Origin: Bacteroidales bacterium
Lineage (GTDB): Bacteria; Planctomycetota; Planctomycetia; Gemmatales; Gemmataceae
Length of the DNA stretch: 45,635 bases
Assembly (NCBI GenBank): GCA_026931725.1
Contig: JAIXLE010000284.1
Location: forward strand, 1 to 45,635
Direction: 5' to 3'
The position numbers and the translations under genes are program-made. Shown here one piece after another: positions 33,056 through 41,627 of the stretch. Numbering within the stretch: the first letter of the stretch is position 1; each line of letters opens with the position of its first letter. The notes beneath the pieces are model-generated. The model searched no databases. It was not told where the DNA came from and was given only the letters and a program-made list of their open reading frames with translations.

Positions 33056-34369
33056 TTAGGGCAATGGGATTTCCCGAAAGCTGATGTCCAACTCCATCAA
33101 CTCCGTGACCCATTCCGAGAGAACGAACTTTGTCGGCTTGCCCACTTTCCGATTACCGCCGCCGTTCGGCAGAAACTGAAACTTGATCGTGCAGGAATTC
33201 TGATTCTGGTTCTGATAGTCGATACTATTCATGTTAAAAGTGTTGCCGTTCGCGTCCGTGACGAGAATCCGCTGCGTGATGGTGTTGTTCCAGGAATAAT
33301 CGTTCGGGTCACCGTGTGTCCGCGCGAATGTCGCCGTGAGTTCGACCCCGCCGTTGATCTCGGTCACATTGGTCATGGTCACGGTGATCTGCGGGGCGGA
33401 TGCTTTGTGTTCTTTCGCCGCGAGCAGGTTGAGAATGGTGATTTCCGGTTTCGTCTCGGTGAGAATCAGAACCGGCATTTTGCCATGAAATTCTTGAATC
33501 ATCGTCGAATCACGACCAAGCCGTGACAGCGTGACGGATGTCGATTGATTAAAAGAACGATAGTTCGGGCGAGCCGGGCTGTAGTGGCTACGATGCTGGT
33601 TCTGATCCAACCGCGGCATCAACGAGTGGCTATTTTCATCCTGCACCTTGATGGGCACCACCTGCCCGACCCCGACCAAGGGGACTTTCGGTTCCGCGAA
33701 AATCTGAAAATTCACGGAGAGATAATCATTGGCCCGTGTGGACGGTGCCTGTCGTGGTAAACCCGCCAGCTGCAAATTCTGATTGGCGTTGATGTTCGTG
33801 GCCACAATCCGAAACGGCCCCGCGTATGCTGTATAGGGGTTGTAGGTGTTGCTGAAGTACACCCCCAATGTGCCATGATTGTCTTGCGGGTTCACGGACA
33901 AACCCGCCGCGTTCGCCACGGTATCGACTGCTTGCCAGAACGGCATCCGCTCCATGTGAAACTCAAACACCCGTGATTCATCGCCCACGCCGTTCAGCTG
34001 AATTTTATAGCCGGATTGTCGGGCAATCTCGACTAAAGCCGATTTCGCCGAAATGGACTTGGCATGCAAGGTGACGCGGGTCGGGCTGACGAGGTGATTC
34101 CGATCGAGTTGGGCGGCAATCTGTTCCAGTCGGCGGCGGACTTCGGGGTCTTCCGCGGATTGCAACAGGGACCGAATGGCCTGACGGGCATCGGGTCCGA
34201 GTTTTAGCAAGTCGCGGCTGGCGGCTTCCCGTTCGTGGAACAGCGGTGAGCCGAGCTGGGCTACCTGCGCGAGTACGGGGCGATGATCCAAAGGCAAAGG
34301 CAAATCCGCTGCCCAGCCAGAACTGAAACTCCAGAATATGCCACCGATGGCGAGCCCCGTTCGTCGCAT
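33056..34369 (-). CDS. Secreted protein with HEAT-like and STN-like regions
   Basis: 437 residues, ATG at 34369 with GGAG 6 nt upstream. Signal peptide of about 21 residues (IGGIFWSFSSGWAADLP). Residues 30-95 form helical, HEAT-like units (SRDLLKLGPDARQAIRSLLQ, DPEVRRRLEQIAAQLD). Residues about 105-165 resemble an STN/secretin N-domain: ISAKSALVEIARQSGYKIQL then FWQAVDTVANAAGLSVNP. The C-terminal half is beta-rich and polar (VTMTNVTEINGGVELTATFA; YQNQNQNSC). I recognise only these parts, not a named family. Planctomycetes have many exported proteins of this composition. It faces recD2 divergently across 254 bp. Confidence 0.65.
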   Translation of the reverse strand: MRRTGLAIGGIFWSFSSGWAADLPLPLDHRPVLAQVAQLGSPLFHEREAASRDLLKLGPDARQAIRSLLQSAEDPEVRRRLEQIAAQLDRNHLVSPTRVTLHAKSISAKSALVEIARQSGYKIQLNGVGDESRVFEFHMERMPFWQAVDTVANAAGLSVNPQDNHGTLGVYFSNTYNPYTAYAGPFRIVATNINANQNLQLAGLPRQAPSTRANDYLSVNFQIFAEPKVPLVGVGQVVPIKVQDENSHSLMPRLDQNQHRSHYSPARPNYRSFNQSTSVTLSRLGRDSTMIQEFHGKMPVLILTETKPEITILNLLAAKEHKASAPQITVTMTNVTEINGGVELTATFARTHGDPNDYSWNNTITQRILVTDANGNTFNMNSIDYQNQNQNSCTIKFQFLPNGGGNRKVGKPTKFVLSEWVTELMELDISFREIPLP

Positions 34370-34623
34370 CGCTCACTCCATCAATCGGGTTCGACCGCCC
34401 GCCGTGTGGTCGGGGTCGAAAAGACTCTCATTAAAGCGTACCAGCCGGTTGTACCAGTCACAAGGCACCAGAAGAAACGCATTTCCACTTCTTGTCGATT
34501 TTTGTTCAAGTTCACCGACGATACCGTTCGTATCGACAACGCCGTTGGACAAACTCCGTGCGTCGGATACCCTCGCAGTACGTTGCCTCCGATTCCCAAA
34601 CCCGTGCCGGCTGGGCTGCCGCG

Positions 34624-36831
34624 ATGAGTGAAACGGTTTCCGGCGTGATCGAACGGATCACGTTTCACAATCTCGACAACGGTTACTGTGTCCTCCGGGT
34701 CACGGCACGCGGACATCGGGAGGCCATCACGGTGGTCGGCCACATGCCCACCGCGACGGCTGGGGAGTTTATCGAAGCCACGGGCGATTGGGTGAACGAT
34801 CGCAACTTCGGTCAGCAGTTCCGCGCGAGCCGTTTGCAGGCTACGCCACCGCACACCACCGCGGGCATCGCTCGGTATCTCGGTTCCGGGCTCGTGAAGG
34901 GAATCGGCCCCCGCTACGCTCAGAAGATCGTCGATGTATTCGGCGACAAGACCCTCGAAGTCATCGACCAATCGCCTACCTTCCTGTCCCAGGTGAAAGG
35001 GATCGGCCCGAAACGGATCGAACGCATTCGCGCCAGTTGGGCGGAGCAGAAGTATGTTCGGGCCATCATGGTCTTCCTGCAAAGCTACGGGATCGGCACC
35101 GCGCGGGCTGTCCGCATCTACAAAACTTACGGGGAGAACGCGATTGAACTGGTGCGGGCGAACCCGTATCGCCTCAGTACGGACATCTGGGGCATCGGTT
35201 TCCGCACCGCGGACGAACTCGCCCAGCAGCTCGGTATTCCCAGTGATTCCCCACTCCGGGCACGAGCCGCCGTGCGACACGTTTTGCGAGAAGCCTCCGG
35301 TCATGGTCATGTCGCCTTCCCGGAACTACTGACCGTCGAACAAACCTCAGAACTCACCGGCATCGCCCCCGAAGCCGTCAACGCCGCGATCGAAGCCCTT
35401 CGCATCGACGAGGAGATCATCCGCGAGCGGATGACGGAACCCGCCCCTGGCCAGGACGACCCCTTTGCCGATGCTTTCCTCTATTTGAAACCCTTGTTTC
35501 TGGCCGAACTCGGTGTGGCCCGTGCCGTTGTGGCATTGCGGACAGGGGCACACCCGCTCCCCCAGGTGGATGTGGAACGCGCACTGGCCTGGGTGGAATC
35601 AAAAATGGGCATCGCCTTCGCCGATGCGCAGCGTGAGGCCGTGCGGGCCGCCGTGACGGAAAAGTTCCTGATTCTCACCGGCGGCCCCGGCACCGGGAAA
35701 ACGACCATCGTGCGGGCCATCATCGAGATTTTCGCCGCGAAGAACCTGCGACTGGCGCTGTGCGCACCGACCGGCCGGGCTGCCAAACGACTGACCGAAT
35801 CCACGGGCCGCGAAGCGAAGACGATTCACCGTCTGTTGGAATTTGATGCGGCCAGCGGCAACTTCCGCCGTGGGAAGGAGAACCCGCTCGACATCGACTT
35901 ACTGGTTGTGGATGAATCGTCGATGATGGATGTGGTGCTGGCGAATCAGCTCCTGCGTGCCGTTCCGCCGTGGGCGAGCCTGCTGCTGGTTGGCGACATT
36001 GACCAACTTCCTTCGGTTGGCGCGGGTTGTGTGCTGAACGATCTGATCGCCTCCGGCGCGGTGGGGGTCGCCCGGCTCACGGAGGTGCATCGCCAAGCCG
36101 GGGCATCGTGGATCATCCGGGCCGCGCACGCGGTCAACCAGGGCCAGGAACCCGAATCCGCACCCGCTGGCGGTGGTGATTTTTACTTCGTCGAAGCGCC
36201 GGACCCGCCCGCCGTCATCGAAAAACTGTTGACGATGGTGAAAGAACGGATCCCGGCTCGGTTCGGACTCGATCCGCTCCGCGATGTGCAAATCCTTTCC
36301 CCGCAAGTCCGCACCGAATTGGGTGTCCTCAACCTCAACAAGGTGCTGCAAGAAGCCGTGAACCCCGTGGTGCCCGGCACCAAGGAAGTGCAACGCTACT
36401 CCACAATCTACCGTACCGGCGACAAAGTCATCCAGACGCAGAACAACTATCAGCGGGAAGTTTACAACGGCGACATTGGCCGCGTGCTGGACATCGACGC
36501 GGTCGAACAGTTTTTGACGGTCGATTTTGATGGCCGACCCGTGGAGTACGATTTTGGCGATTTGGATGAACTCCAACTCGCCTATGCGATCACCATTCAT
36601 AAATCCCAGGGGGGCGAATACCCAGCCGTGGTGATTCCGATTCATACGCAGCACTACATGATGCTGCAACGGAACCTGCTCTACACGGGCATCACGCGCG
36701 GCAAAAAGCTCGTCGTCCTGGTCGGGAGCCGTAAGGCGCTCTGGCGGGCCGTCACCAACGCGGACACGGCTCGGCGATTCTCCCTGCTGGCGCAACGGAT
36801 TCGGACCCTCTTGCCAGAACCCACCGACTGA
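34624..36831 (+). CDS. recD2: RecD2-type SF1B DNA helicase
   Basis: 735 residues from ATG at 34624; the open frame reaches back to 34492 but the RecD2 OB-type start (SETVSGVIERITFHNLDNGY) begins here. N-terminal helix-hairpin-helix region: FLSQVKGIGPKRIERIRASW. Helicase motifs: LTGGPGTGKTTIVRAI (about 350, Walker A), LCAPTGRAAKRLTESTGREA, LLVVDESSMMDVVL, LLVGDIDQLPSVGAG and, near the end, AYAITIHKSQGGEYPAVVIP and LLYTGITRGKKLVVLVG. RecD2 unwinds DNA 5' to 3' outside a RecBCD complex and helps replication-fork repair. No RecB or RecC gene is nearby, as expected. A weak Shine-Dalgarno precedes the start. Confidence 0.95.
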   Translation: MSETVSGVIERITFHNLDNGYCVLRVTARGHREAITVVGHMPTATAGEFIEATGDWVNDRNFGQQFRASRLQATPPHTTAGIARYLGSGLVKGIGPRYAQKIVDVFGDKTLEVIDQSPTFLSQVKGIGPKRIERIRASWAEQKYVRAIMVFLQSYGIGTARAVRIYKTYGENAIELVRANPYRLSTDIWGIGFRTADELAQQLGIPSDSPLRARAAVRHVLREASGHGHVAFPELLTVEQTSELTGIAPEAVNAAIEALRIDEEIIRERMTEPAPGQDDPFADAFLYLKPLFLAELGVARAVVALRTGAHPLPQVDVERALAWVESKMGIAFADAQREAVRAAVTEKFLILTGGPGTGKTTIVRAIIEIFAAKNLRLALCAPTGRAAKRLTESTGREAKTIHRLLEFDAASGNFRRGKENPLDIDLLVVDESSMMDVVLANQLLRAVPPWASLLLVGDIDQLPSVGAGCVLNDLIASGAVGVARLTEVHRQAGASWIIRAAHAVNQGQEPESAPAGGGDFYFVEAPDPPAVIEKLLTMVKERIPARFGLDPLRDVQILSPQVRTELGVLNLNKVLQEAVNPVVPGTKEVQRYSTIYRTGDKVIQTQNNYQREVYNGDIGRVLDIDAVEQFLTVDFDGRPVEYDFGDLDELQLAYAITIHKSQGGEYPAVVIPIHTQHYMMLQRNLLYTGITRGKKLVVLVGSRKALWRAVTNADTARRFSLLAQRIRTLLPEPTD

Positions 36832-36955
36832 CCTCCTTCCCACCCAGTTCACCCAGCCGGTTCGTCCCGATCGGGAAGCCAGGAATTGCAAAAACGACAG
36901 CGAAAAGACCGGCAAAAACCGCGCGGATTGTACGCTTTCTCTCAAGTTGTAGGAG

Positions 36956-37016
36956 TTGCAATCGCTACAATCGGACGGGTAGTAATTCCCTGGGCACGGT
37001 TTCGATTGCAAACCGT
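36956..37016 (+). promoter_or_regulatory. Candidate promoter and small hairpin upstream of the 68-residue gene
   Basis: In the 304-bp gap 36832-37135: TTGCAA (36956-36961), 18-bp spacer, TAGTAA (36980-36985). Just downstream ACGGTTT (36996-37002) and AAACCGT (37010-37016) make a 7-bp hairpin followed by TATTTTG, which could be a weak terminator or leader element. Nothing else was seen in this gap. Confidence 0.3.
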
Positions 37017-37135
37017 TATTTTGAAGCACTTTGCGATGGTTTCTCCGCCGATAACCCCATCAGAGCCGGGATTTGGCACGGAGGCTGCTTTACTTCCCTG
37101 CATCGAAACAAGTTCAAACGCCAAGGAGGCTGACA

Positions 37136-37342
37136 ATGATCCCGATTTCTACCCAAGCTCGCAAAGACGCCCCGGCTACCAAGACCACCGACACCCGCGA
37201 AGCCGAAGCCCTGCTCCGTGATTTGGCCTTCGTCCTCAAAATGACTCGCAGCATCAGTGCGGAAATCCGCGGAACGGGCAAGCCGGTCAACCGAATCGCT
37301 CACCTGAACACCGCGGAGTGTGAACTGGCCGCGTCGAACTGA
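37136..37342 (+). CDS. Small protein of unknown function (68 residues)
   Basis: Start at ATG 37136 is fixed by AAGGAGG 7 nt upstream; the frame is open further upstream but has no such site. The sequence begins MIPISTQARKDAPATKTTDT and has a predicted helical middle (REAEALLRDLAFVLKMTRSI) with a basic C-terminal part containing RGTGKPVNRIAHLNTAE. No signal peptide or membrane segment. I do not recognise a family. The excellent ribosome-binding site and the hairpin terminator 100 bp downstream show that it is a real expressed gene, probably abundant. Confidence 0.75.
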   Translation: MIPISTQARKDAPATKTTDTREAEALLRDLAFVLKMTRSISAEIRGTGKPVNRIAHLNTAECELAASN

Positions 37343-37443
37343 GGACGGATCGCTTCCCCCAGCCATCCCTCCCCTCGATTCCCCCACTCGCCGCGTCGAT
37401 CCCTCCTTGCGAATGCATTTCCCCCCCATGCATTCTTCCCCCT

Positions 37444-37471
37444 GAACGGGCCGGTAGATTCCGGCCCGTTC
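37444..37471 (+). terminator. 11-bp GC-rich hairpin terminator
   Basis: GAACGGGCCGG (37444-37454) pairs perfectly with CCGGCCCGTTC (37461-37471), loop 6 nt, followed by CTGCTTTA. It lies between the 68-residue gene and the cytochrome gene. The T-tract is short. Confidence 0.65.
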
Positions 37472-37539
37472 CTGCTTTACCCCCGGTTCTCAAACCACGA
37501 TAATACTGCAAGATTCTTTCCCACCGTGAGATTGCCCCC

Positions 37540-38007
37540 ATGACGGTACGTTCCTTCGTTCTCATTGCGGCCGCTCTGATGATGTTCCTCCCCCTCGCCG
37601 GTTCGGCCCAGGAACCCAAACTCAAAGAGCCCAAGCCACCGTTACCCAAACTGCCAACCGGCAAGGAACTGATGGCGTTGAAGGCCAAGCACGCCCAGGA
37701 CATGCTCGCGGCCTTGGCCATTGAGGACTACGACCGCATCGCGGCGGCCGCGGAGGAAATTGGTCGTATCGCCCAGGCAGCCGAGTTCCTGACCGCCTAC
37801 AAGACGGCGGAGTACGAGATTCAGATGAAACTCTTCGTCCGCACGGTGGGCAGTATCAGCAAGCACGCCCGCAACAAGAACCTCGATGCGACCATGCTAT
37901 CCTACATTGACATGAGCATGTCTTGTATCAAATGCCACAAATACACCCGCGACCGCAAAGATGTTCGGCACGATGACCCGGCACGATCATCCGTGATTGT
38001 GAAGTAA
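37540..38007 (+). CDS. Exported cytochrome c-prime-like protein
   Basis: 155 residues. Signal peptide of about 23 residues ending at SAQ (LIAAALMMFLPLAGSAQ), a Lys/Pro-rich linker (LKEPKPPLPKLP), then a helical body (about 45-130) and a C-terminal haem motif CIKCH in SYIDMSMSCIKCHKYTRDRK. A haem site near the end of a four-helix bundle is the layout of cytochrome c-prime and similar small cytochromes. It may shuttle electrons or bind small gases outside the cytoplasmic membrane. The tail after the haem is short and basic. Planctomycetes have many such one-haem proteins of unknown partner. Confidence 0.78.
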   Translation: MTVRSFVLIAAALMMFLPLAGSAQEPKLKEPKPPLPKLPTGKELMALKAKHAQDMLAALAIEDYDRIAAAAEEIGRIAQAAEFLTAYKTAEYEIQMKLFVRTVGSISKHARNKNLDATMLSYIDMSMSCIKCHKYTRDRKDVRHDDPARSSVIVK

Positions 38008-38189
38008 GGCCCATCACCGCTCGACATGCTCTCCTCATGGCCGTGGTGCCCTGTTCGGTTGTCTGCTCACGCCGCCCGATCGAGAAATCTTCTGCAAAAT
38101 GATGCGGTGGTTGTTAGGAATCTGCCGCGTCACGCGGTCAGGATCGTGAGAACCACCCCGCGCGGATCGCCTCCAGGTACGATGACACC

Positions 38190-38927
38190 ATGAACGACAC
38201 GGAGTTGCTCGACAAGCGGGAAGTCCGCATTCGCGGTATGTTCGCTCGGATTGCCCCGTGGTACGACTTCCTCAATCATCTCTTGAGCTTGAATGTCGAC
38301 CGACACTGGCGACGGCGGGCCACCCGGTTGGCTCCTCCGGCTCCCCCGGAAGCGGGTCCGATCCTCGACCTGTGTACTGGCACGGGCGATCTGGCGTTCG
38401 CCTACGATCAGGCGGCACGCGGTCGTGTCCCGATTGTGGCCGCCGATTTCTGCTGGGAAATGCTCGAACGCGCGGCACAAAAAGCTCAGGCCCGCCAGAC
38501 CGGCACACGGATTCAATTCGTGGAAGCGGATGCTCAGCAGTTACCGTTCCCGGATGATTTCTTCCAACTGGTGAGCGTCGCATTCGGTATTCGGAATGTG
38601 ACCGACCTGGACCGGGGACTGGCCGAACTGGCGCGGGTGATCCGCCCCGGCGGCCGGGCGGTGATTCTGGAGTTCTCCCGCCCGCGGGGGACGATTTTCG
38701 GCCCGATCTATCGTTGGTATTTTCGCGCGGTGTTGCCGCGACTCGGTCAGTTGTTCTCCCGCAGCCCGGATAGTGCCTATCGCTACTTACCCGCAAGTGT
38801 GCTGGAGTTCCCCGATGGAGAGGATTTTGCCGCCCGTCTGCGATCACACGGCTTGACGGAGATTGCGATTCACCCGCTGACCCTGGGAATCGCCACGCTG
38901 TACATCGGTCACAAACTGTCCGCGTGA
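38190..38927 (+). CDS. ubiE: Demethylmenaquinone/ubiquinone C-methyltransferase
   Basis: 245 residues. The N-terminal REVRIRGMFARIAPWYDFLN with LLSLNVDRHWRR is the UbiE/MenG signature; the SAM site is ILDLCTGTGDLAFAYD, followed by VEADAQQLPFPDDFFQLVSV and the second signature AFGIRNVTDLDRGLAELARV, then RPGGRAVILEFSRP. It methylates the quinone ring in the last step of menaquinone (or a step of ubiquinone) synthesis. Menaquinone is usual in planctomycetes, so MenG is the likelier role. No other quinone genes are adjacent; the gene appears to stand alone between the cytochrome gene and the glycosidase. Confidence 0.95.
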   Translation: MNDTELLDKREVRIRGMFARIAPWYDFLNHLLSLNVDRHWRRRATRLAPPAPPEAGPILDLCTGTGDLAFAYDQAARGRVPIVAADFCWEMLERAAQKAQARQTGTRIQFVEADAQQLPFPDDFFQLVSVAFGIRNVTDLDRGLAELARVIRPGGRAVILEFSRPRGTIFGPIYRWYFRAVLPRLGQLFSRSPDSAYRYLPASVLEFPDGEDFAARLRSHGLTEIAIHPLTLGIATLYIGHKLSA

Positions 38928-39086
38928 AGGTCGCACGCCCTTCACAGGATCTTCACATGGTCCGGTGGACAGTTAGACGTGTGTGGGAATTCAGAGTTTA
39001 CGTCGATCGCAGAATGAGCGATCCGCCGCAGTTGCGATTTTCGGAATCCATTTCCCAGGTTTCCCCCTCCCGCCGCGTACAGTGCG

Positions 39087-39110
39087 TTGCCGGGAATTCT
39101 CTCCCGGCAA
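39087..39110 (+). promoter_or_regulatory. 9-bp hairpin upstream of the glycosidase gene
   Basis: TTGCCGGGA (39087-39095) pairs perfectly with TCCCGGCAA (39102-39110), loop 6 nt, 90 bp before the start of the GH5 gene and 160 bp after ubiE. It is followed by GTGGTTTCTTCT rather than a T-run, so it may be a weak terminator for ubiE or a leader hairpin. Confidence 0.4.
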
Positions 39111-39199
39111 GTGGTTTCTTCTCAGCACGTCCGTTTGGGAACTCTCCCCGCGAGAACGTGGACTGACACACCTCTGTTACTGCTTCATGGAGTCTGCCC

Positions 39200-41464
39200 A
39201 TGCCTGGACCGAAGTCCTGGTTGCGCCGATGGTTCGCGCCGGTTGCCCGTGAGTCCCGCCGCGCTCGGCTCAGCGTCACATCTTTGGAAGATCGGGCCGT
39301 TCCCGCCACGGCGAGCTACACGCTCATCAACGCCTGGAATACCGGACAACAAGCCGAGGTTGCCATTGTGAACAGCGATGGCCCCGCCCTCAACACCTGG
39401 CAAGTGGCGTTCGACTATTCCGGCACGATCAACGACTACTGGAACGCGAAACTGGTCAGCCATACCGGCTCGCACTACGTCTTTGCCAATGCGGACTGGA
39501 ACGGCAGCGTTCCGGTCGGCGGGAAGACTTCTTTCGGCTTCATCAGCAGTTCCTCCTCGGCTCCGGCGAACCTGACCATCAACGGTGTTCCGGTTGGTGG
39601 CGGTCAACCGGCGGTCACGGTCAGCGTCACGGGCGGTTCCGTGGTGGAAGGCGACCCCGCGACACCGGGCAATCCGGGGCTTTCCGCGGGTTTCCTCAGC
39701 ACCAGCGGCAATCAGATCGTCGATGCGGCGGGGCACCCCGTCAAACTGGCGGGGGTCAACTGGTTCGGCCTGGAGTCCCGCGACTTCGCACCGCACGGCC
39801 TCTGGACACGCGGTTACCAGGACATGATGAACCAGATGAAGCAACTCGGCTTCAACGTCATTCGGCTACCGATTTCGAGTGAATTGCTGAAACCGACCAG
39901 TCTGCCCACGAACATCAACTACGCAGTCAACCCGGACCTGGTCGGGCTGAACGGATTGGGGGTTCTGGATAAAGTGATCGACTACGCCGGGCAGATCGGC
40001 TTACGGGTGTTCCTCGATCACCACCGGACACTGGCCGGGAACGGTGCGGACGGCGGACTCTGGTACGAACCGGGCACCGCGTACACCGATGCCAAGTTCG
40101 CCGCCGATTGGCAATTTTTGGCCGCCCGTTATGCGGGGAATCCGACCGTCATCGGCGCGGACCTGCACAACGAACCGCACGGGGCGGCCACCTGGGGCAG
40201 TGGCGATCTGGCGACCGATTGGCGGCTCGCGGCGGAACGGGCGGGGAATGCGATTCATGCGGTCAACCCGAACTGGCTCATCATCGTCGAAGGCACCGAA
40301 CGCGGCCCGAGCGGCAACTACTGGTGGGGTGGGAACCTCTCGGCGGCGGGACAGTACCCAGTACGGCTCAACCAACCGGGCAAGCTCGTCTACTCCGCGC
40401 ACGATTACCCGTCGACGGTCTACAATCAGCCGTGGTTCAGCAGCCCGAACTACCCGAACAACCTCCCCGCGGTCTGGGACGCGAACTGGGGCTACCTCTT
40501 TCAACAGAACATCGCGCCGGTTCTCCTCGGTGAATTCGGCACGAAGCTCGCCACATCATCGGATCGCGTTTGGCTCGACAAACTCACCGACTACCTCGGC
40601 GGCGACCGGGACGGTAACGGCACCAACGACCTGCCCGCGGGCGCGCTCGGCATGAGTTGGACCTACTGGAGCTGGAACCCCAACAGCGGCGATACCGGCG
40701 GCATCCTCGCCGATGACTGGCGGACGGTCAACACCGACAAACTGGCGTTGCTCCAATCCATCCAGTATCCGTTGCTCGATAGCGGCACCGGCGGAGGCAC
40801 CACGCCGACCGGGAACGCGGTGACGTTCACCGTCCGCCTGTCCGCCGCCAGCACGGCCCCAGTGAGCGTGGCCTACACCACCCAAGGCGGCACCGCGACA
40901 GCGGGGGTGGATTTCACCTCGGTCAGTGGCACCATCACCTTTGCGCCGGGGGAAACGGTCAAAACCATCCTCGTTCCGGTCACGGGTGACGATCTGACGG
41001 AAGGAAATGAAACTTTTTCCCTGGTTCTGACGCAACCCAGCGGAGCCACAATCGCCACGGCCACCGCCATCGGAACGATTTTGGACGATGACACAAGTTT
41101 ACCCCCGCCGCCTCCGCCGCCGCCCCCGCCTCCGCCGCCCCCGTCCACTTCGACCGGGGCGGGCACGGTGTCCTTGGCGATTGGGTCCAGCTGGGACAGC
41201 GGTTTCATCGGCAACGTGACGGTGTCCAACACCGGCAGCACGGCTTGGAAAGATTGGACGGTGACATTCGAGGCCAGTTACGCCATCACGAACATCTGGG
41301 GGGCCGACATTGTGAGCCATGTCGGAACGACGTACACGGTGAAAGCGGCCTCATGGAACCGCAGCGTGCCGCCAGGAGGGGCGATCACCTTCGGCTTCCA
41401 GGCCACCCGCCCGGTGGGTGCGACGATGACACTGGAGAACCCGGCCGTGGTGTCCGTGGTGTAA
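39200..41464 (+). CDS. Secreted GH5-family glycosidase (cellulase-like) with two CBM2 domains
   Basis: 754 residues. The N-terminus has the planctomycete export tag SVTSLEDRAVPATA (25-38) instead of a plain signal peptide. Domain order: CBM2-like module (39-135, INAWNTGQQAEVAIVN, DYWNAKLVSHTG, FGFISSSSS); a fragment that looks like the first strand of a Calx-beta domain (VTVSVTGGSVVEGD, 139-152); the GH5 barrel (about 161-525) with proton donor Glu325 in ADLHNEPHG and nucleophile Glu445 in VLLGEFGTK; the rest of the Calx-beta domain (about 537-631, ending GTILDDD); a run of 14 prolines (635-648); and a second CBM2-like module (656-754). It should cut beta-glucans or mannans outside the cell. 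The split Calx-beta domain is unusual. It is followed by an IS66 element. Confidence 0.9.
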   Translation: MPGPKSWLRRWFAPVARESRRARLSVTSLEDRAVPATASYTLINAWNTGQQAEVAIVNSDGPALNTWQVAFDYSGTINDYWNAKLVSHTGSHYVFANADWNGSVPVGGKTSFGFISSSSSAPANLTINGVPVGGGQPAVTVSVTGGSVVEGDPATPGNPGLSAGFLSTSGNQIVDAAGHPVKLAGVNWFGLESRDFAPHGLWTRGYQDMMNQMKQLGFNVIRLPISSELLKPTSLPTNINYAVNPDLVGLNGLGVLDKVIDYAGQIGLRVFLDHHRTLAGNGADGGLWYEPGTAYTDAKFAADWQFLAARYAGNPTVIGADLHNEPHGAATWGSGDLATDWRLAAERAGNAIHAVNPNWLIIVEGTERGPSGNYWWGGNLSAAGQYPVRLNQPGKLVYSAHDYPSTVYNQPWFSSPNYPNNLPAVWDANWGYLFQQNIAPVLLGEFGTKLATSSDRVWLDKLTDYLGGDRDGNGTNDLPAGALGMSWTYWSWNPNSGDTGGILADDWRTVNTDKLALLQSIQYPLLDSGTGGGTTPTGNAVTFTVRLSAASTAPVSVAYTTQGGTATAGVDFTSVSGTITFAPGETVKTILVPVTGDDLTEGNETFSLVLTQPSGATIATATAIGTILDDDTSLPPPPPPPPPPPPPPSTSTGAGTVSLAIGSSWDSGFIGNVTVSNTGSTAWKDWTVTFEASYAITNIWGADIVSHVGTTYTVKAASWNRSVPPGGAITFGFQATRPVGATMTLENPAVVSVV

Positions 41465-41627
41465 GGCCGGGAGTTCCGTATCTGGGCTTTCTGGACCTTC
41501 AGCTGGCCGTGCGTTCCCGTTCGGGTATTCCTGTTTGGGTCCGCACGGCGGGTTCTGTTGCGGAAGAGGGCCGATGTTCGCTACAATCCGCCGTGTCGTT
41601 ATTTGAGGCTCCGTCTAAAGATTCATG

